Shown: piece after piece, positions 1 to 6,499 of the stretch
Layout: the number at the start of each line of letters is the position of its first letter
Numbering within the stretch: the stretch's first letter is position 1
NCBI GenBank assembly: GCA_013812565.1
Contig: JACCTF010000012.1
Location: forward strand, 1 to 9,623
Length of the DNA stretch: 9,623 bases
Source: Pyrinomonadaceae bacterium
GTDB taxonomy: Bacteria; Acidobacteriota; Blastocatellia; Pyrinomonadales; Pyrinomonadaceae
Direction: 5' to 3'
Position numbers and translations under genes: made by a program
Notes under the pieces: model-generated
What the model was told of the DNA's origin: nothing
Databases searched by the model: none
Seen by the model: only the letters and a program-made list of their open reading frames with translations

Positions 1-7
1 GGTCTTT

Positions 8-124
8 ACCACAGAGACACAGTAGGCAGAAAGCAGTAGGCAGTCAAAAACATTTCGCTGCTTTCTGCCTACTGCTTTCTTTCTTCACTCTATGCTGCCT
101 CTGTGTCCTCTGTGCCTCTGTAGT
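8..124. repeat. Intergenic fold-back repeat A (nested inverted repeats of short words)
   Basis: The outer arms 8-22 and 110-124 are inverted copies with 13 of 15 matches. The inner arms 20-36 and 58-74 are perfect 17-base inverted copies, and a second register (28-43 with 65-80) is also perfect. The inner part repeats with a 7/14-base period (words like AGTAGGC and AGAAAGC). The right outer part repeats CTCTGTG-type words every 8 bases. No open frame or transposase is associated. It lies downstream of the minus-strand operon, whose last stop codon is at 200-202; nothing else is visible in 125-199. The hairpin could stop transcription, but no T-run follows it on either strand, so it is not called a terminator. 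Confidence 0.8.
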
Positions 125-199
125 GAACAGCAAGCTGCGCGACTCTGAACTACAGCCACGACCTGTTTCATTTGTTCACACGAGCCAACAGCGTCTTTC

Positions 200-1006
200 C
201 TACTGTTCACCCCGGCTAATCTCAACGCTCGTCTCTAATTCAACTACAAGTCTGTACACATCTGGTTGGTCCAGCGACTCAAGCGTGCGCAGCGATTGAT
301 CAAGCACACGACGTTGGTGTTCGGGCCATTCGGGTTCGCCCGCGACGCTGCCAAACTTGCCCGCATAGTATGCGGCGCGTGGCGGTCGCACAACATCAAC
401 AACATCTCTCGCCACCGCCAGCATCATCGTCGGGATCTTTGCAAGTTCGAGCGCGCGTGCGGCCAGCGCCATTGACTGATGGCACAACCTGGAGGCCGGC
501 ACAAGCAGCACGCCCTGCACTTCGTAGCGCTTCACGCGCTCGACAAAGCGGGGCAGAGATTCTTCCACTAAACGCCCAGCGTCAGGAATGAAGCCGCAAA
601 AGCTCCAGAAGACAGGGCTTAGTTGCCCGATGATGCCGTTGCCCTCAAATTCGAACAAGCGATCCAACGGAATCTGCGCGTTGATGTCTCGCCGCACCGC
701 TGCCGAGTCGTAGCCGCGCGCGGCAATAATGAGGTCTTCGGCTTCAATGAGCGTCGGTATCTCGCGGAAGCTCGTGTCGCCGCCAGGTGCTTGCACGTCA
801 AACGCCTCGGTGCCATCGATGTACGCGCCCGCCGAAGTAACAAGCGCAAGATTAAGCATCGAAAGCGCGCGGCCGAGCGGCACGAAGGGCGCATGTTTGT
901 TAACCACCACCGGATAATCTTCGCGCGCGGTGCTGGCTCCCCGATGGTCTTCTTGCCAGCGTTTAATGCCTTCGCGCCATTCATCAATATGCTCGATAAT
1001 TTCCAC
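200..1006 (-). CDS. Glycine/D-proline reductase selenoprotein B-like (GrdB/PrdB-like) protein without selenocysteine
   Basis: 268 residues, close to the size of PrdB and shorter than GrdB. Family features visible are an N-terminal block with SAGAYIDG and GGDTSFREIP (about residues 58-83), a central block with DINAQIPLDRL and GNGIIGQLSP, and the segment PASRLCHQS around Cys175. In selenoprotein relatives the selenocysteine lies three residues before this cysteine; here that residue is Ser172, encoded TCC, so there is no UGA recoding. Known reductases of this family cleave glycine, betaine, sarcosine or D-proline in anaerobes; the substrate of this shortened, Sec-less branch is unknown. The start is GTG at 1006, chosen because AAGGAA lies about 8 bases upstream in the 15-base gap after the DUF4149 gene. 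It is the last gene of the minus-strand operon. The family assignment rests on recognised motifs; the function is not inferred. Confidence 0.8.
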   Translation of the reverse strand: MEIIEHIDEWREGIKRWQEDHRGASTAREDYPVVVNKHAPFVPLGRALSMLNLALVTSAGAYIDGTEAFDVQAPGGDTSFREIPTLIEAEDLIIAARGYDSAAVRRDINAQIPLDRLFEFEGNGIIGQLSPVFWSFCGFIPDAGRLVEESLPRFVERVKRYEVQGVLLVPASRLCHQSMALAARALELAKIPTMMLAVARDVVDVVRPPRAAYYAGKFGSVAGEPEWPEHQRRVLDQSLRTLESLDQPDVYRLVVELETSVEISRGEQ

Positions 1007-1021
1007 TAAAAAGGTTCCTTT

Positions 1022-1588
1022 CTACGAACTTCGCCGATACGTGCGGCGCGCCACAAGAAGCAACGCCACGGCAGCGGCAACGATGCCGGTTGTTAATAGG
1101 ACTACGGAGAATAGATGCAGGTTACTAAAAGCTATGCGTAGCGGATCGCCCAGCGCCACTTCTTCAATGGGACGATTCATCATCCGGCGCACGCCCTCTA
1201 TTCGCCGGGTGATAATCCAATAGTTAACCGCTGTTGAAATCGCCAACACCGCGAGCACCGAAACTTCTACAACAAAAGCCCGTTTCCCGGTCGCCACCCT
1301 TGCCACGGGCGCGCTCATAAGCATCAACAAACTGACGATGAAGCCCCCGACATTTACGATGGCAAGCGTGCGTCCGACCACCGCGCCCGCTAAGTCGCGC
1401 GTCGGCAGCACGTCAAAGGCGCTCGGCGCGACCGCAAAACTGAAGAACACAGCGGCACCAAGCCAGATGGCGATGAGCAGTAATCTTACGTTACCGAGCA
1501 CCGTCGTGAGTGCGCTGTGACGCGTGCGTGCGTGTTGTTCTCGCAGCGCTCGAACACGCGTCGATTGTTCTTTGATTCCAATGCTCAT
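1022..1588 (-). CDS. DUF4149-family four-helix membrane protein
   Basis: 188 residues. Four hydrophobic segments lie at about residues 34-54, 73-93, 104-126 and 157-180. The first ends in the family-like motif IWLGAAVFF...VAPSAF, followed by DLAGAVVGR, which is typical of DUF4149 (TMEM205-like) inner-membrane proteins. The N-terminus (1-30) is basic and polar, and the C-terminus ends in arginines. The role of the family in bacteria is not established. The start is ATG at 1588; a TTG directly before it could also be used, but GGAAG lies 7 bases ahead of the ATG. It sits 17 bases after the rhodanese stop codon and 15 bases before the GrdB/PrdB-like start, so it is co-transcribed with both. It may serve as the membrane partner of the operon, which is inference only. 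Confidence 0.82.
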   Translation of the reverse strand: MSIGIKEQSTRVRALREQHARTRHSALTTVLGNVRLLLIAIWLGAAVFFSFAVAPSAFDVLPTRDLAGAVVGRTLAIVNVGGFIVSLLMLMSAPVARVATGKRAFVVEVSVLAVLAISTAVNYWIITRRIEGVRRMMNRPIEEVALGDPLRIAFSNLHLFSVVLLTTGIVAAAVALLLVARRTYRRSS

Positions 1589-1605
1589 CAACTTACTTCC
1601 AAAAC

Positions 1606-1932
1606 CTAATAACGTGGAACGCTACGGTCAACTTCCGTGGACCAAAGATCAATGCCGCCAGCCAGATTGCACAATTTGCTGTAGCCTTCTCGAGCGAGAA
1701 ACCGGCACACCTGCGCGCTGCGGATGCCATGATGGCACATGAAGATGATCTCTGCTTCGGTGTTTAACGAACCCGCCCATTCGTGAAAGCGGCTGAGCGG
1801 CATGAGGTGCGCTCCTTCGATGCGTGCAACTTCGTACTCCTCTGATTCACGTACATCTATGAGCAAAACTTCCTCGCCGCTCTCCATGCGTTTCGCAAGT
1901 TCCGTCGGTGAAATATCTTTGAAGGACGCCAT
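1606..1932 (-). CDS. Single-domain rhodanese-like sulfurtransferase
   Basis: 108 residues forming one rhodanese domain. Visible marks are LLIDVRESEEYEVARIEGA (residues 23-41), the active-site loop CHHGIRS with catalytic Cys66, and NLAGGIDLWS followed by a C-terminal VDRSVPRY like that of MoeZ/ThiF-linked rhodaneses. Such proteins carry persulfide sulfur on the cysteine and hand it to thiol acceptors or sulfur-carrier proteins. The loop cysteine is intact, so the protein is probably active. The start ATG at 1932 is preferred because AGGA lies 5 bases upstream. An ATG at 1974 would add 14 residues but has no clear ribosome site. The gene follows the flavoprotein gene by 71 bases and precedes DUF4149 by 17 bases. 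The cytoplasmic location is inferred from the absence of a signal or membrane segment. Confidence 0.9.
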   Translation of the reverse strand: MASFKDISPTELAKRMESGEEVLLIDVRESEEYEVARIEGAHLMPLSRFHEWAGSLNTEAEIIFMCHHGIRSAQVCRFLAREGYSKLCNLAGGIDLWSTEVDRSVPRY

Positions 1933-1939
1933 CTCTCTT

Positions 1940-1955
1940 TCCTGCTTCGGCAGAA
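1940..1955 (-). promoter_or_regulatory. Small hairpin beside the rhodanese ribosome binding site
   Basis: In the mRNA sense, TTCTGC pairs with GCAGGA around a CGAA loop (one T-G wobble). The 3' arm contains part of the AGGAAAG ribosome site of the rhodanese gene (1937-1943). Folding would hide that site and could tune translation. It is short and may be chance. Confidence 0.25.
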
Positions 1956-2003
1956 CAATTTTTAACCGATCCATACCGCGTTCGATTCACCGCACACGTT
2001 TGC

Positions 2004-2918
2004 TTAATCGCTGAAGCGCGCGGCGATCACCTTTGCTGCCGTAGCGCCCGCGCCGACTGCGCCGCTAATTGTCGGCCCAATCGGGTTTGCTATATCACCG
2101 ATGGCGAACACGTGTCGGATGCTCGTCTCCTGTTCGCTTGTAACACAGATAAAGCCACGTGAATCTACTCGCACCTGATGGCGAAACAGTTCGGTATTAG
2201 GCTCATACCCGATGCGCACGACCACGCCCTGCACGTTTATTTGCAGCGGATCAGTTCTACCGCTACGGAGGATTTCCACTCCCTCAACTTCACTCGCGCC
2301 GATGATCCGTTGGATCACTGATTCGGTCAAGACCGTGATACGCTTGTTTGCGCCGAGACGCTCTCTAAACTCACGACGCGCGCTTAAGTTCCGGCCGCGA
2401 TGCACAAGCACCACCCGCGGGCAAACCTTGGCAAGCAGTAGAGCGTTCTCCGCCGCGGCATCGCCGCCGCCGACGACGCACACATCTCGTCCGGCAAGCG
2501 TAGCACGTTCGCCGCTCGCTGATTCAGCCACGCCGCGCCCGGCAAGTTCGGCTTCCCCCGGAACATGCAGTCTCCTGCGCCGCAGACCCGTCGCGATGAT
2601 TACTCCAGCGCGCCCCTCAAAACTTTCGCCGCTTCGCAGCAGCACGCGTTTCTCCTCAAGCGCGACCTCCTTGATCTCGGCACGGGCGCGCAAATCAACC
2701 TTCGCTTCGCGTGCTTGGGCGACAAACAGATCGCGCATCTCGCGCCCTGTACCCGTGCTCGCTCCGAGATGGTTTTTTACCGAGTTATAAATCCACAAAA
2801 GCTGCCCGCCCGCCTCCCCGTTTCGTTCGAGCACAAGCGTGCTCAACCCGAGTTCATCACACCACAAAGCGGCGGACAATCCCGCCGGGCCGGCACCGAT
2901 AATCAAAACATCATGCAT
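2004..2918 (-). CDS. Thioredoxin-reductase-like FAD/NAD(P)H oxidoreductase lacking the CxxC
   Basis: 304 residues with the two-dinucleotide-domain fold of thioredoxin reductase. The FAD site GAGPAG is at residues 8-13, followed by GGQL at 37-40. The NAD(P)H-domain GGGDAA is at 150-155, with HRGRNLSARREF from 173, suggesting NADPH preference, and the C-terminal FAD motif is GD at 274-275. The active-site CATC of true thioredoxin reductases aligns with SASG at 133-136, so it cannot reduce thioredoxin by the normal route. It may instead resemble ferredoxin/flavodoxin-NADP reductases or bacillithiol-disulfide-reductase-type enzymes; the partner is unknown. The start ATG at 2918 is chosen because the fold begins directly there. 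A longer frame to 3026 would translate fold-back repeat sequence. No strong ribosome site is visible. It lies 71 bases upstream of the rhodanese gene. Confidence 0.85.
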   Translation of the reverse strand: MHDVLIIGAGPAGLSAALWCDELGLSTLVLERNGEAGGQLLWIYNSVKNHLGASTGTGREMRDLFVAQAREAKVDLRARAEIKEVALEEKRVLLRSGESFEGRAGVIIATGLRRRRLHVPGEAELAGRGVAESASGERATLAGRDVCVVGGGDAAAENALLLAKVCPRVVLVHRGRNLSARREFRERLGANKRITVLTESVIQRIIGASEVEGVEILRSGRTDPLQINVQGVVVRIGYEPNTELFRHQVRVDSRGFICVTSEQETSIRHVFAIGDIANPIGPTISGAVGAGATAAKVIAARFSD

Positions 2919-2929
2919 ACAGCTAAGAG

Positions 2930-3095
2930 GTGACAAGGGACGAGGGACAAGCGATAAGCAAGCAAGTCCGAAGTCGTCGGGTCTGAAGTCCGAAGTCCAG
3001 ACAGGCATGGTTTCGACTTCGGACATCGGACACTTGAAGATGGCGCGCCATCACCGAAGCCCACCGCAGCCTGTCTATATCTCGTCACTCGTCAC
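2930..3095. repeat. Intergenic fold-back repeat B (heptad words)
   Basis: This fills nearly the whole 173-base gap between the methyltransferase and flavoprotein genes. The outer arms 2930-2944 and 3081-3095 are inverted copies with 13 of 15 matches. The inner arms 2966-2976 and 3014-3024 are a perfect 11-base inverted pair (GTCCGAAGTCG and its complement). The left part runs in 7-base steps (GTGACAA, GGGACGA, GGGACAA, GCGATAA, then AGTCCGA-type words). The right arm, read on the minus strand, is GTGACGA twice. The first GTGA of that arm contains the TGA stop of the methyltransferase gene (3092-3094). No protein or RNA gene is recognised here. Confidence 0.75.
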
Positions 3096-3664
3096 TTTTC
3101 GTTATTGCGTCGGCGCGCGATCAGTTCTGCGGTGCGTCTTCGATGCGCGGCGTCCTGCGGTTGGCCTTCCGTGTAGTGCGTGATCTCCCATCCCTGAAAC
3201 TCAGCGCAGAGTTCTCCTTGCATAAGGAAGAACGCCGGGTTTTTACCTTTCTCGTCTGCGTCTTGGTCAACCGTGTGAATTGCCGCGACCACGGTTCCAC
3301 CCGGTCGCAACCCCGCCCGAATCTGCGGAAAAAGATTGCGCTGTAGGTAATAGAAAACGCAGATCAGATCATAAGCGTTTGGCGTAATCACAAACTGACC
3401 TTGTTCTAAATCTGCGACGCGCGCATCCACCTCGACGCCTCGCTCATGCGCACTTCCATTGACGAGTTCGATGCCGACGGGTGAGGCATCCAGGGCCGTG
3501 ACCTTCCACCCGCGCTCAGCCAGAAAGATCGCTTGACGCCCGGCTCCGCACGCCAAGTCAAGCGCCTGCCCCGGCGCAAGCCCATCTACGGCCTGCACCA
3601 GCAACTGGCTCGGCTCAATTGTCGCATGCTCGCCGCGGCGGTAACGCTCGTTCCAATCAGCCAC
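3092..3664 (-). CDS. Class I SAM-dependent methyltransferase, TehB-like
   Basis: 190 residues, the usual size for small TehB-type methyltransferases. The N-terminus ADWNERYRRGE matches the W-x-x-Y lead-in of this group. SAM-binding motif I is ALDLACGAGR at residues 34-43, the acidic end of strand 2 is Asp59 in VTALDAS, and a later motif is the YDLICVFYYLQ stretch from residue 98, followed by RPGG (120-123). Family members methylate small molecules, including tellurite or selenite species, as well as other acceptors; the substrate cannot be read from the sequence. The start is GTG at 3664 with GGAG about 8 bases upstream; a nearby ATG is in another frame. It is the first gene after the divergent promoter region, and its stop codon lies within fold-back repeat B. 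Its grouping with thiol and selenium-type redox genes is suggestive but unproven. Confidence 0.85.
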   Translation of the reverse strand: MADWNERYRRGEHATIEPSQLLVQAVDGLAPGQALDLACGAGRQAIFLAERGWKVTALDASPVGIELVNGSAHERGVEVDARVADLEQGQFVITPNAYDLICVFYYLQRNLFPQIRAGLRPGGTVVAAIHTVDQDADEKGKNPAFFLMQGELCAEFQGWEITHYTEGQPQDAAHRRRTAELIARRRNNEK

Positions 3665-3698
3665 TCTTTGTTCTCCATTAGCAAAGTTCGGACGTGAG

Positions 3699-3726
3699 AG
3701 TATACCTGTTCCCGTGTTTATGTCGC
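3699..3726 (-). promoter_or_regulatory. Candidate sigma-70 promoter of the minus-strand operon
   Basis: Read on the minus strand, the -35 box GCGACA (3726-3721, 4 of 6 consensus bases) and the -10 box TATACT (3704-3699, 5 of 6) are separated by 16 bases. Transcription would begin near 3692, leaving a leader of about 28 bases before the GTG start of the methyltransferase. The match is good for the -10 box and only fair for the -35 box. Confidence 0.4.
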
Positions 3727-3780
3727 ACTCGCTGATGATGTCTTGTCACGAATGGCAACAACCTACGTCGAGAGACATAC

Positions 3781-3882
3781 TAAGGATACGAAGTGACACA
3801 AAGAAGAAGCCAAACAGTGTTGTCATTCCGGCTCTCTGGTATTTTTTGCTTGGCATTCCTTTGTGTACTGTGTGGATCGTTC
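3781..3882. repeat. Degenerate fold-back repeat D
   Basis: The left part contains ACACAAAG (3796-3803) and the right part its exact complement CTTTGTGT (3859-3866). Flanking words (GGATACGAAG on the left, GTGTGGATCG on the right) pair only partly. The 8-base rhythm and word content resemble repeats A and C, but the arms are much eroded. Confidence 0.4.
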
Positions 3883-3962
3883 ATGTGTTCCCTTCCTCTA
3901 AAGTTTCGATTAGGGCGCTCTTCGCATCTTCCACGGGTGGCTGCTAAACTGTGTGCCGCTCG

Positions 3963-3970
3963 AAGGAGGT
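3963..3970 (+). promoter_or_regulatory. Strong ribosome binding site for the glutaredoxin-like gene
   Basis: AAGGAGGT is a near-perfect anti-16S match. It lies 10 bases before GTG at 3981 and decides that start over the in-frame GTG at 3951, which lies upstream of it. Confidence 0.75.
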
Positions 3971-3980
3971 CGAACCTAAA

Positions 3981-4202
3981 GTGGGACTTGTGATCTACGT
4001 GAAACCCGGGTGCCCGTATTGTCAACAGGCGCGCGACTACTATAATTCAAACGACATTTCGTTTACCGAGTATGACGCGCAGAATGACCGCGTGCGCCGC
4101 CAGGAGATGCTCGCTTATTCAGATGGTGATCCGACCGTGCCGTGCATTATCCAGAACGGCGAGTATGTCGGGTCAGGATGGGGAACGCCGCCGCGTGGTT
4201 GA
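3981..4202 (+). CDS. Small glutaredoxin-like protein with CPYC active site
   Basis: 73 residues with the thioredoxin fold of glutaredoxins. The redox motif CPYC is at residues 11-14 directly after the first strand (VIYVKPG), and the cis-proline motif TVP is at 52-54. The usual glutathione-contacting GG-x-D segment after the cis-proline is replaced by EYVGSGWGTPPRG, so binding of glutathione is doubtful. It may act on another low-molecular-weight thiol or directly on proteins. Start GTG 3981 is set by the AAGGAGGT site; GTG 3951 would add ten residues upstream of the fold. It is transcribed away from the minus-strand redox operon and is separated from the downstream peptidase gene by 167 bases. 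The cytoplasmic location is inferred from the lack of a signal peptide. Confidence 0.88.
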   Translation: MGLVIYVKPGCPYCQQARDYYNSNDISFTEYDAQNDRVRRQEMLAYSDGDPTVPCIIQNGEYVGSGWGTPPRG

Positions 4203-4218
4203 ACGGTGCACGACTAAA

Positions 4219-4235
4219 GCAGGCCGTGCGCCTGC
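4219..4235 (+). terminator. Weak GC hairpin after the glutaredoxin-like gene
   Basis: GCAGGC pairs perfectly with GCCTGC around a 5-base loop, 16 bases after the stop codon. There is no T-run behind it, so an intrinsic terminator is possible but not well supported. The rest of the 4203-4369 gap shows no gene. Confidence 0.2.
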
Positions 4236-4369
4236 CTCCCATTAACATGACGAACACTATGCGCGCCAATGAACCGTGCGCACTCCGCGGTGACATCTTC
4301 CGCAGTGAAGGCAAACCTCTCCTTTGCCGAAAACAGTCTAATTCTACTAGCAGCTTGATAAGAGCCACT

Positions 4370-6499
4370 ATGAAAAGAAGCCTTCGCCCCCTTGTTCTTC
4401 AATCCTTGATTTGTTCAACTCTGATCTTTTTCAACAGCATGACGATGGCACAAACAAACCCGAATGCGGCTCGACCGCCCGTAGCCCGTAAAATCCCCAA
4501 ACAAACCTCCGTTCACGGTGACACGCTCACCGACAACTACTTTTGGTTGCGCGAAAAGACCAACAATGAAGTGACCGCTTACCTTGAAGCGGAGAACGCT
4601 TACGCTGATGCCGTGACGAAACCTACGGAGGATCTTCAAGCGAATCTTTATAAAGAGATGCTCGCGCGCATTAAGGAAACAGATACCAACGTTCCCTACC
4701 GCTTTGGTGATCACTTTTATTACTCGCGGACAGAGCAGGGGAAGCAGTACCCGATCATGTGTCGCAGGCGGGAAAGCCCGGCGGCCCCCGAAGAAATCAC
4801 CCTGGATTTGAACGAACTGGCTAAGGGCCACAGCTACTTGGGTCTCGGCGCGTACGTGGTGAGCGATGACGGAAATCTTCTCGCATACTCCACCGACACG
4901 ACCGGCTACCGACAGTACACGCTCTATGTCAAAGACCTGCGCACCGGGCAGCTCTTGCCTGACCGGATCGAGCGGACCGTCTCCGTCTTGTGGGCGACCG
5001 ACAACAAAACTATTTTTTACTCAACCGAGGATCCCGCGAAGCGTCCCTACCGCCTGCTCCGCCACACCCTCGGCGGCAAAGAGGATGCACTCGTCTATGA
5101 GGAGAAGGACGAAATCTACCGCGTCTTGATTATGCGTTCGCGCGATAAGAAGTATGTCTTTGTCGGTTCGGCAAGTTCCGAAACCACTGAGTTTCGCTTC
5201 ATCCCGACGGACCAACCCAGCAGGCCGGCGCAACTGATGCTGCCGCGCGAATTCGATCACGAATACTATCCGGATCACCACAACGGGTTGTTTTACATCC
5301 GCACCAACGACAAGGCAAAGAATTTCCGCCTCGTCTCCGCGCCCGCCGCTGATTCTCAGAAAAAGAATTGGAAGGAAGTGATCGCGCATCGCGAAAAAGT
5401 AAAGCTCGAAGACATAGACCTCTTCGCACGTCACTGCGTAGTCGGGGAACGTGAAGATGGTTTGCAGAAGTTGCGGATCATCGATTTACAAAACAACAAA
5501 ACGCATTACGTCGAGTTCCCCGAACCTGCCTATACGATCTTCGGAGCGGAGAACGCTGAATTTGACACGACTGCGTTTCGCTTCCGCTATCAATCGCTGG
5601 TAACGCCCGCCTCTGTGTTCGACTATGAGATGAACACACGCGAGCGCAAACTGCTGAAGCGCACAGAGGTTTTGGGCGGGTATGATCCGGCAGGCTACAC
5701 CTCTGAGCGCATCTTCGCGACTGCCTCCGACGGCACACGCATTCCCATTTCGCTTGTTTACAAAAAAGGCTTGAAGCGCGACGGCCGGAATCCGATGCTG
5801 CTCTATGCCTACGGCTCCTATGGTTATCCATTGCCGATCACTTTCAACTCGGCGCGTTTGAGTCTTCTGGATCGCGGCTTCATCTATGCCCAGGCGCACA
5901 TTCGCGGCGGCGGAGACCTCGGCGAACAATGGCACGATATGGGGAAGATGATGCAGAAGCGCAACACCTTCACCGACTTTATCGCCGCCGCCGAACACCT
6001 CATCGCTGAGAAGTATACGTTGAACGACAAGCTCGTCATTTCCGGGGGCAGCGCGGGCGGTCTGCTCATGGGGGCGGTGGCAAACATGCGCCCTGATCTG
6101 TTCAAAGTCGTCCTCTCTTATGTGCCGTTTGTTGATGTCGTCAACACGATGCTCGACGCAAGCTTGCCGCTCACTGTCGGCGAGTATCTTGAGTGGGGCA
6201 ACCCGAACGAGAAGCAGGCGTACGAGTACATCAAGTCATATGATCCATACACCAACATTGCTCCTAAGAACTATCCGACGATCATGGTTCGCGCCTCGCT
6301 TAACGACAGCCAGGTGCCGTACTGGGAGGCGGCGAAGTACGTCGCGAAACTGCGCGCGACGAAGACAAGCAACAATCTGTTGCTACTGAAAACCAACATG
6401 GGCGCAGGTCACGGCGGCGCGTCAGGACGCTACGACGCGCTCAAAGATTCGGCGTATGATTATGCGTTCATACTGAGTCAGTTTGGAATCACGGAATAG
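4370..6499 (+). CDS. ptrB: Secreted oligopeptidase B-like serine peptidase (family S9A)
   Basis: 709 residues: an N-terminal signal peptide (KRSLR, hydrophobic core to about 22, likely cut after TMA at 25-27), a beta-propeller region, then the alpha/beta-hydrolase catalytic domain. The triad is visible: Ser561 in GGSAGG, Asp646 in LNDSQVPYW, His681 in GAGHGG. The C-terminal third follows Escherichia coli oligopeptidase B closely (VPFVDVV, EWGNPNE, SYDPY, DSQVPYW, GHGG). Such enzymes cleave short peptides after basic residues and are normally cytoplasmic; the signal peptide points to the periplasm or outside. Glu605 keeps the first acidic specificity residue, but the position two further on is Leu607 instead of Glu, as I recall the family. 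The ATG at 4370 is chosen because the signal peptide starts there; a longer frame from 4142 overlaps the glutaredoxin-like gene. The stop TAG is within repeat C. Confidence 0.9.
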   Translation: MKRSLRPLVLQSLICSTLIFFNSMTMAQTNPNAARPPVARKIPKQTSVHGDTLTDNYFWLREKTNNEVTAYLEAENAYADAVTKPTEDLQANLYKEMLARIKETDTNVPYRFGDHFYYSRTEQGKQYPIMCRRRESPAAPEEITLDLNELAKGHSYLGLGAYVVSDDGNLLAYSTDTTGYRQYTLYVKDLRTGQLLPDRIERTVSVLWATDNKTIFYSTEDPAKRPYRLLRHTLGGKEDALVYEEKDEIYRVLIMRSRDKKYVFVGSASSETTEFRFIPTDQPSRPAQLMLPREFDHEYYPDHHNGLFYIRTNDKAKNFRLVSAPAADSQKKNWKEVIAHREKVKLEDIDLFARHCVVGEREDGLQKLRIIDLQNNKTHYVEFPEPAYTIFGAENAEFDTTAFRFRYQSLVTPASVFDYEMNTRERKLLKRTEVLGGYDPAGYTSERIFATASDGTRIPISLVYKKGLKRDGRNPMLLYAYGSYGYPLPITFNSARLSLLDRGFIYAQAHIRGGGDLGEQWHDMGKMMQKRNTFTDFIAAAEHLIAEKYTLNDKLVISGGSAGGLLMGAVANMRPDLFKVVLSYVPFVDVVNTMLDASLPLTVGEYLEWGNPNEKQAYEYIKSYDPYTNIAPKNYPTIMVRASLNDSQVPYWEAAKYVAKLRATKTSNNLLLLKTNMGAGHGGASGRYDALKDSAYDYAFILSQFGITE

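Larger units (their letters stand above)
3665..3980. other. Divergent intergenic region, 316 bases
   Basis: This gap separates the minus-strand operon from the glutaredoxin-like gene. It holds a candidate minus-strand promoter (3699-3726), a degenerate fold-back (3781-3882) and a strong ribosome site for the plus-strand gene (3963-3970). Short open frames here show no recognisable protein features. No convincing sigma-70 site was found for the plus-strand gene. Confidence 0.7.

Noticed and set aside
20..80. Repeated AGTAGGCAG words as a possible CRISPR remnant
   Set aside because: Period is only 7-14 bases, there are no unique spacers of regular length and no cas genes; it is a fold-back tandem repeat.
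462..495. Possible UGA-encoded selenocysteine in the GrdB/PrdB-like gene
   Set aside because: The codon at the expected position is TCC (Ser) and the frame has no internal TGA; no SECIS-like case needs to be made.
1933..1974. Longer rhodanese start at ATG 1974
   Set aside because: No ribosome site is visible before it, while AGGA lies properly placed before ATG 1932. It is not fully excluded.
2212..2790. Plus-strand open frame of 192 codons opposite the flavoprotein
   Set aside because: It is Ser/Arg/Pro-rich low-complexity sequence typical of an antisense shadow in GC-rich DNA, and the minus strand has clear FAD/NADPH motifs.
2919..3026. 36-codon N-terminal extension of the flavoprotein frame
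   Set aside because: It consists of translated repeat B words; the flavoprotein fold begins directly at the ATG at 2918.
3815..3850. TTGTCATTCCGG stretch resembling a common intergenic repeat start
   Set aside because: Only about a dozen bases fit and no second arm is present; too weak to call.
4142..4369. 76-codon upstream extension of the oligopeptidase frame
   Set aside because: It overlaps the glutaredoxin-like gene in another frame, shows no domain, and would bury a clear signal peptide that starts at 4370.
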